A program made the translations under genes and the position numbers. 64,000 bases of DNA. Source: Companilactobacillus zhachilii. GTDB lineage: Bacteria > Bacillota > Bacilli > Lactobacillales > Lactobacillaceae. The stretch spans positions 992,001 through 1,056,000 of the forward strand of contig NZ_CP031933.2 of assembly GCF_003606365.2 (NCBI RefSeq). Reading direction: 5' to 3'. The notes beneath the pieces are model-generated. The model saw nothing but the letters and a program-made list of their open reading frames with translations. It ran no database searches and was not told the origin of the DNA. This document shows, piece after piece, positions 18,941 through 27,890 of the stretch; position 1 is the stretch's first letter, and each line of letters opens with the position of its first letter.

Positions 18941-18966
18941 AAAAAGAAAACTATTTTTGTCTTAAA

Positions 18967-19080
18967 CATGCAACAAAACATAACTTTTTCCGCTGAAAAC
19001 AAATGACGCCAGCAATCCGTTTTTGGATTACTGGCGTCATTTGCCTTAATGATTGAAAGCAGAACATGTTTCGTTCCACT
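18967..19080. repeat. Nested terminator-like repeat, copy 3 (reverse)
   Basis: Inner stem AAATGACGCCAGCAATCC (19001-19018) pairs with 19025-19042. Outer AACAAAACATAA pairs partly with ACATGTTTCGTT. It ends the exopolysaccharide operon and the convergent small gene. Confidence 0.85.
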
Positions 19081-19083
19081 ATC

Positions 19084-19239
19084 TTAATGATTTATTATAA
19101 GTAAAAAAATCGCAAAAAAGATAACATCCAGAATGGCCGACCATTCGTACCACTTATCTGGCTTATTAAACTCTACTGTGTTATGCCCCCGTTTACGAGG
19201 GTACCACGACGGATATTCTTTTTTGGACATGTTCTTCAT
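19084..19239 (-). CDS. Small membrane protein, 51 residues
   Basis: ATG at 19239 (minus strand) lies 10 bases after AAGGAG. The product starts MKNMSKKEYPSWYPRKRGHN, continues through a tryptophan-rich stretch (PDKWYEWS), and ends in one hydrophobic helix (ILDVIFFAIFLLII). This basic N-terminus plus C-terminal helix suggests a tail-anchored peptide with the N-terminus in the cytoplasm. No function is recognised. The nested repeat directly after it provides the terminator. Confidence 0.65.
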   Translation of the reverse strand: MKNMSKKEYPSWYPRKRGHNTVEFNKPDKWYEWSAILDVIFFAIFLLIINH

Positions 19240-19424
19240 TTTGCATCTTCTCCTTATTATCTGTACCTCATTATATCTAGATTTGGAAAATTATGCTACC
19301 CAAAAAACAGATTATCATGGATTTATTAAAAAGAAAGGGCTTGCATTTTAATAAATAAAGAATATAATTTCATTTATTATCCGTTGAGCAGATATAAAGA
19401 AATAAATAATTGGGAGGTAAACAA

Positions 19425-19547
19425 ATGAAATATCGTGTTGAGTTAAATACAGAATCTCAATTGTTTACTGTTGAAGATAAAAACACTCACGTTTTTGCAG
19501 ATGGTAAAACAATTGAAGAAGCAGTCGGTAAATTGAAGACTGCCTAG
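19425..19547 (+). CDS. Small protein, 40 residues
   Basis: A strong GGGAGG site stands 8 bases before the ATG. The product (MKYRVELNTES..., ending GKLKTA) is soluble with mixed charge; FADGKTIEEAVGKL looks like the end of a HicB- or DUF-type small alpha/beta fold, but no family can be claimed. A nested terminator repeat follows. Translation signals are better than expected by chance. Confidence 0.55.
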   Translation: MKYRVELNTESQLFTVEDKNTHVFADGKTIEEAVGKLKTA

Positions 19548-19569
19548 AAAAAAGACTGATATGTAAAAG

Positions 19570-19679
19570 AGTTGAACAGAACATGGTCAGTTCTTGAATA
19601 TTCAGGCAAATGGCTCCAGTAATCCAGTTTTGGATTGCTGGAGTTTTTTTAAAAGTAGAAAGATATGTTTTGTTCTACG
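19570..19679. repeat. Nested terminator-like repeat, copy 4
   Basis: Inner stem GGCTCCAGTAATCC (19612-19625) pairs with GGATTGCTGGAGTT (19631-19644), followed by T-rich sequence. Outer GTTGAACAGAACAT pairs with ATGTTTTGTTCTAC. Confidence 0.8.
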
Positions 19680-19881
19680 TACTAAAGGCGATGACAGTTC
19701 AGCCTTCAAAAATTTTTTAACTCTTAGTAAATAATAAAAAATCTATATTTTTTATATTTATTTAAATCATTTTTAATTCAAAAAGCGTATTGTATTGACT
19801 TTGATACTATAAGAAAATTGAATGAATATTTAATTAGCACAACGTGTTACATGCTTGATTTTATTTTCGGGGGATAAGTTT

Positions 19882-20442
19882 ATGTACAGTATAGATGAAA
19901 AGATTCAGGCGTCATTGTTGAACTTGATGAAAGAAAAGCCATTGGATAAGATTACGATTATCTCAATTGCTGACAATAGTAATGTTGATCGGACGATAGT
20001 TTACCAAAAATATCGTGATAAATTCGCCATATTGCAGGTGATTGAAGATAATATTTTGAATGGGTTAGATAATACGACTGAGGATACTTATCAATTAGAG
20101 TCACAAAAGTTTGTAAGTGAAACACAAATTCTGAGGATTTTAGAAGCTGTGAATGAAAACCGAGAGACGATTAGTATTTTACTGAGTGAAAATGGGGATC
20201 CTAGATTTTATGAATACTTTGTCAAATTCTTGGTGGATAAAGGATTAAAAATTATTGATAACGACCCACAGTTTAATGGCTTGGATGCTAGACAAAAAGA
20301 GCTGTTAGTACAATATTTGTCTTCAGCACTATTAGGACTTGTAAAGTATTGGTTGCTGCATCCCGAGATGAGTGCAGAGGAGTTAAATAACTTCTTTGAA
20401 AATCTCTTTCGTAATGGAATAAACAGTTTTACAGAGCAATAA
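19882..20442 (+). CDS. TetR-family transcriptional regulator
   Basis: 186 residues from ATG 19882, 8 bases after GGGGGAT (an upstream TTG at 19855 would place that site inside the gene). The N-terminal HTH (MKEKPLDKITIISIADNSNVD followed by RTIVYQKYRDK) matches the TetR/DhaS-like pattern in which the recognition helix ends in a Tyr-containing YxxYxxK. The C-terminal 130 residues form the helical ligand/dimer domain, ending LFRNGINSF. No divergent or downstream partner gene reveals the ligand. Confidence 0.88.
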   Translation: MYSIDEKIQASLLNLMKEKPLDKITIISIADNSNVDRTIVYQKYRDKFAILQVIEDNILNGLDNTTEDTYQLESQKFVSETQILRILEAVNENRETISILLSENGDPRFYEYFVKFLVDKGLKIIDNDPQFNGLDARQKELLVQYLSSALLGLVKYWLLHPEMSAEELNNFFENLFRNGINSFTEQ

Positions 20443-20456
20443 AGTAAATATTAAAA

Positions 20457-20492
20457 AATAGCCAGCAATCCGAACTTGGACTGCTGGCTATT
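20457..20492 (+). terminator. Terminator after the TetR gene
   Basis: AATAGCCAGCAATCC pairs with GGACTGCTGGCTATT. The core CCAGCAATCC is the same as the inner stem of the nested repeats, but the outer arms are absent and there is little of a T run. Confidence 0.6.
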
Positions 20493-20527
20493 CTGCGTTA
20501 ACGTTTTGATTTTGATTAAACTTCTAA

Positions 20528-20598
20528 AGCGAACTACGAGAATCGAACTCGCGACACTAGCTTGGGAAGCTGGTATTTTACCATTAAACTAAGTTCGC
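20528..20598 (-). tRNA. tRNA-Gly (CCC)
   Basis: Minus-strand cloverleaf: acceptor GCGAACT pairs with AGTTCGC, D-arm TTTAATGGTAAA, anticodon loop TTCCCAA (anticodon CCC), T-arm CGAGTTCGATTCTCG. The anticodon stem has one C-A mismatch. CCA is not encoded. It reads GGG codons. Confidence 0.9.
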
Positions 20599-20763
20599 AT
20601 TTCACAACTCTCTTATTATACAATAATTTATTTCAAAAAGATAAGAAATATTTAAAAAAGTCCGCATAATTTACAATATAAATTGATTTTTGTTTTTCAT
20701 TACCATAAAATCAAGAGTGATGATAGATTTCTATCAATAAATTGCATCAAGGAGAAGATTATA

Positions 20764-21246
20764 ATGAAAAAAACATTGGTTACTTTTATGGCCGCTGTTT
20801 CATTAATGGGTGGTTTTGCTACCGTTGCTACTGGTTGTTCAAATGCAAGCAGTACAAAACAAGTAGAACAACATTCTGCTAAGAAGATTACTAAAGCAGA
20901 AATCAAGAATCATGATTATGTTGGTGTAAGTGAAGACAATAAGGATGAATATCTTACATTCTTCACAGGTAAGGATCACAAGACTGTACAATTTGTCCGT
21001 GTCAGCAAAGATGGTTCCGAAAAGGCTATCTCAGATTTCAAGAAATCTAAGTTAGTTATGGATAAAAAGAACCCTAAGAAGTTCAAGATTGATGGCTTTA
21101 GAGTAATGAAGGAACCTGATTTTAACAATTGGGTCTTTGTTAAAGTTGGCAAGACAACTATCAAAACTCCTGATGGCAAAAAATGGAAATTATTCAACGG
21201 TACACATAAACAAGCTGTTAAGGCTGTTCAAAAGAACGGTAAATAA
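20764..21246 (+). CDS. Small secreted lipoprotein, unknown function
   Basis: 160 residues from ATG 20764, which follows AAGGAGAAGATTATA. Signal peptide with lipobox VATGC. The mature part is lysine-rich (KKITKAEIKNHDYVG; KKNPKKFKIDGF), with regular beta-strand-like alternation suggesting a small beta-barrel or cystatin-like fold. Similar single-domain lipoproteins occur widely in lactobacilli; none has a role that can be assigned here. It is monocistronic with a terminator 6 bases after the stop. Confidence 0.85.
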   Translation: MKKTLVTFMAAVSLMGGFATVATGCSNASSTKQVEQHSAKKITKAEIKNHDYVGVSEDNKDEYLTFFTGKDHKTVQFVRVSKDGSEKAISDFKKSKLVMDKKNPKKFKIDGFRVMKEPDFNNWVFVKVGKTTIKTPDGKKWKLFNGTHKQAVKAVQKNGK

Positions 21247-21251
21247 TGTAA

Positions 21252-21281
21252 AGAGAAGTGATGACTCACTTCTCTTTTTTT
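21252..21281 (+). terminator. Rho-independent terminator
   Basis: AGAGAAGTGA pairs with TCACTTCTCT, then T6; ends the lipoprotein gene. Confidence 0.95.
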
Positions 21282-21394
21282 ATTATCAACTTTCCAATAA
21301 GAATAGACTTATAAAACGAATATCTTATTCTTTTGCTAGAAAAACGATTCAAATCCCATGCAACTCACAGATTATTAAAACAAATCAACTGATT

Positions 21395-21430
21395 GACCAT
21401 TCTTTTTTTATATAGAATGGTCTTTTTTTT
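21395..21430. terminator. Second terminator before the arc operon
   Basis: GACCATTCT (21395-21403) pairs with AGAATGGTC (21414-21422), then T8. The stretch between the two terminators (21282-21394) contains another hairpin (AATAAGAATA with TATCTTATT) and no gene. Confidence 0.8.
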
Positions 21431-21637
21431 GAATCATTTTGGACTTTTTATTGAACAAAATTTTATAAATTTGATTGTTTCAGAAAGCGTTTGCGATATC
21501 TTGTCTAGGTGATGAAATTTTTTTAAAATTTATTTTTGATTAAAAAAAATTTAATTAGTCGTACCCCTTGCCAGTTATGGCGCCAATCGTGGTCATTTAT
21601 AAAATTAAAAATCATATAATGTTACATGTGTCAACTC

Positions 21638-21651
21638 TGAAACCGCTTGCA
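21638..21651. promoter_or_regulatory. cre site before arcA
   Basis: TGAAACCGCTTGCA matches the CcpA consensus TGWAANCGNTNWCA at all but one position. It lies 18 bases after TATAAT (21615-21620), so CcpA would block early elongation. A weaker cre-like AGAAAGCGTTTGCG lies at about 21482-21495. Carbon repression of the arginine deiminase operon is known in lactic acid bacteria. Confidence 0.7.
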
Positions 21652-21716
21652 AATAGTAGACGTGTCGGATATAGTAGATGTCGGTAACGGAATTCAAAAT
21701 TAAGGAGTGATTTTTT

Positions 21717-22949
21717 ATGACAAAACCAATCCATGTTACTTCAGAAATTGGAAAATTGGATGTAGTAATGTTGAAACGTCCCGGACAGGAAGTTGAAAAC
21801 ATTACACCCGACACAATGCCCCGACTATTGTTCGATGACATTCCATATTTGCCAATTGCCCAAAAGGAACATGACAATTTTGCACAAATCTTGAGAGATA
21901 ACGGAACAGAAGTTCTTTATCTTGATGATTTAGCTGCTGAAGCTATTGACGCCGGAAACATCAAAGATGCTTTCGTTGAAAAGATGCTTCGCGAATCAGA
22001 TTATGCTACAGGTGCAGATCATGACGCATTGAAGGAATTCTTGATGAGTCTTGATACTCCAGCTCTAGTAAATCAATTGATGATCGGTGTTCGTAAGAAT
22101 GACATTGACTTTAACCCGACAGATCTTGTCAGTGCCGCTGAAGACTCAGATTATCCATTCTTTATGGATCCAATGCCAAATCTCTACTTCACTAGAGATC
22201 CGGCAGCATCAATCGGTGATGGTTTAAGTATCAACCATATGACTTTCGCTGCAAGACAACGTGAATCAATGTTTATGGAAGCAATCATTAAATATCATCC
22301 ACGTTTTGCAAACAAAGGTTTACATGTATGGCGTGACAGAAACCACACACACCGTATTGAAGGTGGGGACGAATTAGTTCTTAGTGATCACGTATTAGCA
22401 ATTGGTGTTTCTCAAAGAACATCAGCAACTGCTATTCAAGACATTGCTAGAAACTTATTTGCAGACAGCAACTACGATACAGTTATTGCTATCAGAATTC
22501 CTCATAATCACGCTATGATGCATTTGGATACTGTATTTACAATGATTAACTACGATCAATTTACAGTTCATCCAGGTATCCTTGGCGAAGGTGGCAAGAT
22601 CGATACATGGACAATTCATCCAGGTAAAGATGGCGACCTAACAATGGAACACAACCAAGATCTAAAGGGTGTTCTTAAGAAAGAACTTGGCTTAGATGAC
22701 CTTGACTTGATTCCAACTGGTAATGGTGATCCAATCGTTGCTCCTAGAGAACAATGGAACGATGGTTCAAATACATTAGCAATTGCCCCAGGTGTTGTTG
22801 TTACTTACGATCGTAACTATGTATCTAACGAAATTCTAAGAAAGCACGGCTTGAAAGTTTTGGAGACAGTCTCAAGTGAATTGTCACGTGGTCGTGGGGG
22901 CCCTCGTTGCATGAGTATGCCATTAGTTCGTGAGGACTTGAAGAAATAG
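21717..22949 (+). CDS. arcA: Arginine deiminase
   Basis: Hydrolyses arginine to citrulline and ammonia, the first step of the ADI pathway that yields ATP and raises pH. The 410-residue length is typical. Visible: [15 protein letters not shown] (substrate Asp region), [16 protein letters not shown] (catalytic His) and the C-terminal [12 protein letters not shown] with nucleophile C398. The start follows AAGGAG. First gene of arcA-arcB-arcD-arcT-arcC, preceded by a cre site, so expression is probably low on glucose. Confidence 0.98.
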   Translation: MTKPIHVTSEIGKLDVVMLKRPGQEVENITPDTMPRLLFDDIPYLPIAQKEHDNFAQILRDNGTEVLYLDDLAAEAIDAGNIKDAFVEKMLRESDYATGADHDALKEFLMSLDTPALVNQLMIGVRKNDIDFNPTDLVSAAEDSDYPFFMDPMPNLYFTRDPAASIGDGLSINHMTFAARQRESMFMEAIIKYHPRFANKGLHVWRDRNHTHRIEGGDELVLSDHVLAIGVSQRTSATAIQDIARNLFADSNYDTVIAIRIPHNHAMMHLDTVFTMINYDQFTVHPGILGEGGKIDTWTIHPGKDGDLTMEHNQDLKGVLKKELGLDDLDLIPTGNGDPIVAPREQWNDGSNTLAIAPGVVVTYDRNYVSNEILRKHGLKVLETVSSELSRGRGGPRCMSMPLVREDLKK

Positions 22950-23009
22950 TTAACTAACTGAAAACTATTTTAAAAAACTAATTCTAATTCTCGATTTGGA
23001 GGAATGATT

Positions 23010-24047
23010 TTGGATTATAAAGGTAAAGAAACTTCAGTATTTCAAGGAAGAAGTTTACTAGCAGAAAAGGATTTCACACCTGCTGAACTAGAATATTTAA
23101 TTGATTTCGGACTACATTTAAAGGCTCTTAAGAAGAAGGGCATTCCTCATCATTATCTAGAAGGCAAGAACATTGCATTGTTATTCGAAAAGAATTCAAC
23201 ACGTACACGTTCAGCTTTCACAACTGCATCAATTGATTTAGGTGCACATCCAGAATTCCTAGGATCAAATGACATTCAACTTGGTAGCAAGGAAAGTGTT
23301 GAAGATACGGGTCGTGTGCTAGGTAGCATGTTCGATGGTATCGAATTCCGTGGATTCTCACAAAAGACTGTTGAAGATCTTGCTAAGTACTCAGGCGTTC
23401 CTGTATGGAATGGTTTGACAGATGAATGGCACCCAACACAAATGCTAGCCGATTTCATGACAATGAAAGAAACATTTGGCGAAATCAAGGGTAAAACTTT
23501 GACATTTGTTGGTGATGGTCGTAACAATATGGCTAATAGTTTCTTGGTTACAGGTTCAATGTTGGGTGTAAACATCCATATCGTTGCTCCTAAGGAACTA
23601 TTCCCTGACCAAAGTGTTATTGATACTGCACAAGCTTACGCTGACAAGTCAGGTAGCAAGTTTATGATTACTGATAACATTGACGAAGGTGTTAAAGGTA
23701 CTAATGTTATCTATACTGATGTATGGGTATCAATGGGTGAAGAAAGCCAATGGGCTGAAAGAATTAATTTACTCAAACCATATCAAGTAAACATGGACAT
23801 GATCAAGAAGACAGGTCAACCAGATGACCAAATCATCTTTATGCACTGTCTACCAGCATTCCATGATACAAATACAAAATATGGACAAGACATTAAGGCT
23901 AAATATGGCCTAAATGAAATGGAAGTAACAGATGAAGTCTTCAGAAGCAAATATGCACGTCAATTTGAAGAAGCTGAAAACAGAATGCACTCCATTAAAG
24001 CCATTATGGCAGCAACTCTAGGTAACTTGTTCATCCCTAAGGTTTAA
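23010..24047 (+). CDS. arcB: Ornithine carbamoyltransferase, catabolic
   Basis: Converts citrulline and phosphate to ornithine and carbamoyl phosphate. About 345 residues. TTG 23010 is the better start, 7 bases after GGAGG; ATG 23004 would be only one base from that site. STRTR (residues 63-67) binds carbamoyl phosphate, FDGIEFRGF and HPTQMLADF follow, and HCLPAFHD holds the ornithine-site Cys. A hairpin with a T run lies after the stop, which may lower expression of the downstream arc genes. Confidence 0.97.
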   Translation: MDYKGKETSVFQGRSLLAEKDFTPAELEYLIDFGLHLKALKKKGIPHHYLEGKNIALLFEKNSTRTRSAFTTASIDLGAHPEFLGSNDIQLGSKESVEDTGRVLGSMFDGIEFRGFSQKTVEDLAKYSGVPVWNGLTDEWHPTQMLADFMTMKETFGEIKGKTLTFVGDGRNNMANSFLVTGSMLGVNIHIVAPKELFPDQSVIDTAQAYADKSGSKFMITDNIDEGVKGTNVIYTDVWVSMGEESQWAERINLLKPYQVNMDMIKKTGQPDDQIIFMHCLPAFHDTNTKYGQDIKAKYGLNEMEVTDEVFRSKYARQFEEAENRMHSIKAIMAATLGNLFIPKV

Positions 24048-24060
24048 TCAGTTATTGAAG

Positions 24061-24091
24061 AAGGGCTAATCGTAATGGTTGGCCCTTTTTT
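24061..24091 (+). terminator. Terminator-like hairpin between arcB and arcD
   Basis: AAGGGCTAA pairs with TTGGCCCTT (one bulge), then T4. It probably makes an arcAB transcript more abundant than the full operon. Confidence 0.7.
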
Positions 24092-24124
24092 CATTCTTAT
24101 ATTTTTAAAAAAGGAATGATTCAT

Positions 24125-25537
24125 ATGGAAGAAAAGAAGGGTCTATCACTAGGAGCTCTAACAGCGGCCGTTGTTACGAGTTCTATTGGCTCAGGTGTAT
24201 TTACCTTAACTAGCTCGTTAGCAGGAGGCGCAGCTCCTGGTCCAGTTCTATTAGCATGGTTAGTTGTTGGATTCGGTATCATGATGTTAGCTTTAGCGCT
24301 AAATAATCTCTTACTGAAACAACCAGAATCAGAAGGAATCCAAGCTTATGCCCAGGCTGGCTTTGGAAATTTTGCTGGCTTTGTCAGCGGATGGGGATAT
24401 TGGCTGAGTGCATGGCTTGGAAACGTGGCCTTTGCGACTGTTTTAATGAGTTCGTTGGGTTATTTCTTCCCAGTCTTTAAAGGTGGACAAAACGTTCCGT
24501 CAGTAATCCTTGCAAGTATTGTTTCTTGGATTTTGACTTACATCGTTAACCGCGGTGTTGAGTCGGCTGCTGCAATGAATACAATCATTACAATCTGTAA
24601 GTTGATTCCACTATTTGCATTTATCGTTGTCGGAATCTTTGTTTTCAAAGGTGGTATTTTCACAGCTCACTTCTGGTCAAATGTGGCCTCAGGTGTAGCC
24701 GGAAATGCAAGTGTCACCGGTCAATTTAGATCTTGTTTGATGATCATGATGTGGGTTTTCGTTGGTGTTGAAGGTGCAAGTATGCTTTCATCTCGTGCTC
24801 AAGATAAGAACGATGCCGGAAAAGCTACTATCATTGGTATTATCAGTTTATTAGTAATTTATGTTTTAGCATCAGTTTTGCCATATGGTTACTTGTCACA
24901 AAACGAATTAGCTAAGATCAACCAACCAGCAATGCTCTATATTTTCCAAGATATGGTCGGAAAATGGGGCGGTGCCTTTATCGGTATCGGCTTGATTATT
25001 GCTATCCTTGGTTCTTGGTTGTCATGGACAATGCTACCAGCAGATACGACAATGTTGATGGCTGAAGAAAAACTCTTACCAGCTTCATTTGGTAAAAAGA
25101 ATAAAAACGGTGCACCTACATTTTCATTGGTGTTAACCGCTGCCTTGATTCAAGCATTTCTATTAGTTCTCTTGTTCTCTGAAGAGGCTTATAACTTTGC
25201 ACTATCACTATGTACAGCCGCTATCGTTGTGTGCTATATCTTCGTTGGTTTATATCAAATCAAATTCTCACTCCAAAATAAAGATATGAAACAACTCTGG
25301 ATTGGTATCTTCGCTGCCGGCTTCCAAATTATTGCGATTATTTTAGCCGGACTACATTTCTTAATGTTAGTTTGTATCGGTTACTTACCAGGAATTTACT
25401 TCTACTATAAGGCCAAGAAAGATTACAACCTTGATGGTGGTAAATTGACAAAGTCAGAAATTCTCTGGTCAATCTTAATCGTGGCATTTGCAATTATCAG
25501 TATTGTGATGGTCGCAACTGGATCAATTAAAATCTAG
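24125..25537 (+). CDS. arcD: Arginine/ornithine antiporter
   Basis: Membrane exchanger of the APC superfamily that imports arginine and exports ornithine for the ADI pathway. 470 residues with about 12 helices. ATG 24125 is preferred, 9 bases after AAGGA; ATG 24116 abuts that site. The helix-1 break SSIGSGVFTL is the substrate-binding signature, and WVFVGVEGASMLSSRA in helix 6 is typical of basic amino acid antiporters. Its place between arcB and arcC confirms the role. Confidence 0.95.
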   Translation: MEEKKGLSLGALTAAVVTSSIGSGVFTLTSSLAGGAAPGPVLLAWLVVGFGIMMLALALNNLLLKQPESEGIQAYAQAGFGNFAGFVSGWGYWLSAWLGNVAFATVLMSSLGYFFPVFKGGQNVPSVILASIVSWILTYIVNRGVESAAAMNTIITICKLIPLFAFIVVGIFVFKGGIFTAHFWSNVASGVAGNASVTGQFRSCLMIMMWVFVGVEGASMLSSRAQDKNDAGKATIIGIISLLVIYVLASVLPYGYLSQNELAKINQPAMLYIFQDMVGKWGGAFIGIGLIIAILGSWLSWTMLPADTTMLMAEEKLLPASFGKKNKNGAPTFSLVLTAALIQAFLLVLLFSEEAYNFALSLCTAAIVVCYIFVGLYQIKFSLQNKDMKQLWIGIFAAGFQIIAIILAGLHFLMLVCIGYLPGIYFYYKAKKDYNLDGGKLTKSEILWSILIVAFAIISIVMVATGSIKI

Positions 25538-25549
25538 GAAGTGTTTGAA

Positions 25550-26656
25550 ATGAAAATAGCCGGATTTGGCGTTGAAGAGTGGTTGAACGTCCACGAACGC
25601 GAAGCTAAATACGATTTAGCACAAAGTACGATTACTTCATTTTCAATGAATGAAATTAAGGATTTGACGCAGGCTGATATCTACGGTCAGCTTGATGATC
25701 AAAAAATGAATTATGGGTGGATCGAAGGTTCACCAACGTTTAAAAAAGAAATTAGTAAAATGTATCAGAATGTTGACCCCGATAACATTCTGCAAACAAA
25801 TGGTGCAACTGGCGCCAATCTCTTAGCTATTTATTCACTAATTGAACCTGGTGATCATGTCATCAGTGTTTATCCAAGTTATCAACAACTCTATGATATC
25901 CCGAGATCATTAGGGGCAGATGTTAGCTTTTGGAAATTGCGTGAAGATAAGAATTGGTATCCAGATATTGATGAATTGAAGAAATTGATTCGTCCAAATA
26001 CTAAGATGATCTGTATCAATAATGCCAATAACCCAACTGGAACGGTTTTGGATAGGAAGTTTTTAGAGCAAGTCGTTGAAGTTGCGCGTTCTGTTGGTGC
26101 CTACATTTTGGTTGATGAAGTCTACTTACCATTTGATGAGTCAGTTGATTTTGCACCAATCGTTGATTTATACGAAAAAGGTATTTCGACAAATTCTTTG
26201 TCTAAAACTTATTCCATGCCTGGAATTCGTGTAGGTTGGACAGCAACTAATGCTGAACTAGCTGATATTTTTAGAAAATATCGTGACTACACGATGATCT
26301 GTTCCGGAGTTTTCAGTGACCAAATGGCTTGTTTGGTTTTGGAAAATAAGGATAAAGTTTTAGCACGTAATAAGAAGATTGTGCTAGATAATCTAGCTTA
26401 TTTCAAAGCTTGGGTTGAAAAAACTCCAAAAATTAGTTGTGTCTTTCCAAATGGTGTGTCGACGTCATTTGTGAAGTTAGATACAAAAAAATCCAGCTTA
26501 GAATTTTGCCGTGATCTATTGAAAGATACAGGGGTCCTACTAGTCCCTGGTGAAGCCTTCGATGTTCCTGGCTATGCAAGATTAGGTTATTGTGCACCTC
26601 ATGAAACACTTACCAAAGGTTTAGAAGTTTTAGGAGAGTATTTACAAGACAATTAA
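25550..26656 (+). CDS. arcT: PLP-dependent aminotransferase of the ADI cluster
   Basis: Fold-type I aminotransferase of 368 residues. ATG 25550 follows AGGAAGTG. The PLP lysine lies in SLSKTYSMPGIRVGW; NNANNPTGTV binds the phosphate and carboxylate, and VDEVYLPF has the pyridine-N Asp. arcT is common in lactobacillus arc operons but its physiological substrate is unsettled. It sits 12 bases after arcD. Confidence 0.9.
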   Translation: MKIAGFGVEEWLNVHEREAKYDLAQSTITSFSMNEIKDLTQADIYGQLDDQKMNYGWIEGSPTFKKEISKMYQNVDPDNILQTNGATGANLLAIYSLIEPGDHVISVYPSYQQLYDIPRSLGADVSFWKLREDKNWYPDIDELKKLIRPNTKMICINNANNPTGTVLDRKFLEQVVEVARSVGAYILVDEVYLPFDESVDFAPIVDLYEKGISTNSLSKTYSMPGIRVGWTATNAELADIFRKYRDYTMICSGVFSDQMACLVLENKDKVLARNKKIVLDNLAYFKAWVEKTPKISCVFPNGVSTSFVKLDTKKSSLEFCRDLLKDTGVLLVPGEAFDVPGYARLGYCAPHETLTKGLEVLGEYLQDN

Positions 26657-26688
26657 AGCAAATTCGCTTATTCTGAGGAGAAATGATT

Positions 26689-27630
26689 ATGACAAAAGAA
26701 CGTATCGTGGTTGCCTTAGGTGGTAACGCTATTTTAAGTACAGACGCTAGTGCAAAAGCACAACAAGAAGCTGTTAAGAAGACATCTGAGTCACTTGTTG
26801 AGTTCGTTAAAAGCGATAAAGACTTGATTATTACTCATGGTAATGGTCCTCAAGTTGGTAACTTATTATTACAACAAGCTGCTGCTGACAGTGAAAAGAA
26901 CCCAGCTTTGCCACTTGATACGTGTGGTGCTATGACTGAGGGTAGTATCGGTTACTGGTTCCAAAATGCTATGAAGGAAGTTATGCTTAAAAACGGTATT
27001 AACAAACAAGTCGTAACTTTGATCACACAAACAATTGTTGATAAGGATGATCCTGCTTTTGGAGATCCTACAAAGCCAATTGGCCCATTCTATACAGAGG
27101 ATGAAGTTCCAGGCTTAAAATCAGCTCATCCAGATTGGACAATTGTTGAAGATGCCGGTCGTGGTTATAGACGTGTTGTTCCATCACCAAAACCAGTTGA
27201 AATTAATGAATATCCAGCTATTGAAGCTATTTCAAAAGCTGGCGTTATTCCTATCGTTGCTGGTGGTGGCGGTATTCCAGTAGTTAAAGATGGTGATCGT
27301 TTAATCGGTAAGGAAGCTGTTATCGATAAGGACTTCGGTGCCTCAAAGATTGCTCAATTGGTTGACGCTGATAAGTTGATTATTTTGACTTCTGTTGGGG
27401 GAGTATTCTACAACTTCGGCAAACCAAATCAAGAAGAAATTTTTGATGTAACAGCTGATGAAATTCAAAAGCATATTGATAATGATGAGTTTGCTAAAGG
27501 TAGCATGATGCCTAAAGTTCAAGCTGCGGTTGCCTTTGTAAAAGCAACGGGCAAACCTGCTGTTATCGGTGCTTTGGATGATGTTAAAGAAATTATTGCC
27601 GGTAATAAAGGAACAGTTATTCACAAATAA
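26689..27630 (+). CDS. arcC: Carbamate kinase
   Basis: Makes ATP from carbamoyl phosphate and ADP, the energy-yielding last step of the ADI pathway. 313 residues. ATG 26689 has ideal spacing from GAGGAG; ATG 26683 is too close. VVALGGNAIL at the N-terminus, THGNGPQVGN, GGGGIPVV and the conserved KDFGASKIAQ are all present. It ends the operon; argS with its own promoter and T-box follows. Confidence 0.97.
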   Translation: MTKERIVVALGGNAILSTDASAKAQQEAVKKTSESLVEFVKSDKDLIITHGNGPQVGNLLLQQAAADSEKNPALPLDTCGAMTEGSIGYWFQNAMKEVMLKNGINKQVVTLITQTIVDKDDPAFGDPTKPIGPFYTEDEVPGLKSAHPDWTIVEDAGRGYRRVVPSPKPVEINEYPAIEAISKAGVIPIVAGGGGIPVVKDGDRLIGKEAVIDKDFGASKIAQLVDADKLIILTSVGGVFYNFGKPNQEEIFDVTADEIQKHIDNDEFAKGSMMPKVQAAVAFVKATGKPAVIGALDDVKEIIAGNKGTVIHK

Positions 27631-27633
27631 TTA

Positions 27634-27662
27634 TTGTTATTGATAGTTTTATGTGCTATCAT
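27634..27662 (+). promoter_or_regulatory. argS promoter
   Basis: TTGTTA (27634-27639), 17 bases, TATCAT (27657-27662), just upstream of the T-box stem I. Confidence 0.6.
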
Positions 27663-27672
27663 ACTTGTGCAA

Positions 27673-27873
27673 AAGAAGGAATAATTGATTGTGAGATTTA
27701 AAGCGAGGCTAAGTTTTGGTGAGAGTTAGCTAATTCGATGATCAAGTCGTACCCTTCTTCATAAAAATAAATAATTCAATTAATGAGTGGATATTAATCA
27801 ATTAGAGTGGTACCGCGGGAAATCTCGTCTCTTTCAGTAAACAGTTATGTTTATTGGAAGAGGCGTTTTTTTT
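27673..27873 (+). ncRNA. T-box leader, arginine
   Basis: Stem I is closed by AAGAAGG (27673-27679) and CCTTCTT (27753-27759). Directly above, the specifier position holds CGT (27748-27750) followed by A, an arginine codon. The T-box sequence TGGTACCGCGG is at 27808-27818. The competing terminator hairpin spans 27826-27864 and is followed by T8. Uncharged tRNA-Arg would favour read-through into argS. Confidence 0.92.
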
Positions 27874-27890
27874 ATCTAAAGGAGGAAAAT

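Noticed and set aside
21137..21415. Open frame overlapping the lipoprotein gene end and two terminators
   Set aside because: No ribosome site, and it runs through a strong terminator hairpin.
27807..27890. Longer argS start inside the leader
   Set aside because: It overlaps the T-box core and terminator; ATG 27891 has the ribosome site and begins the normal ArgRS N-terminus.
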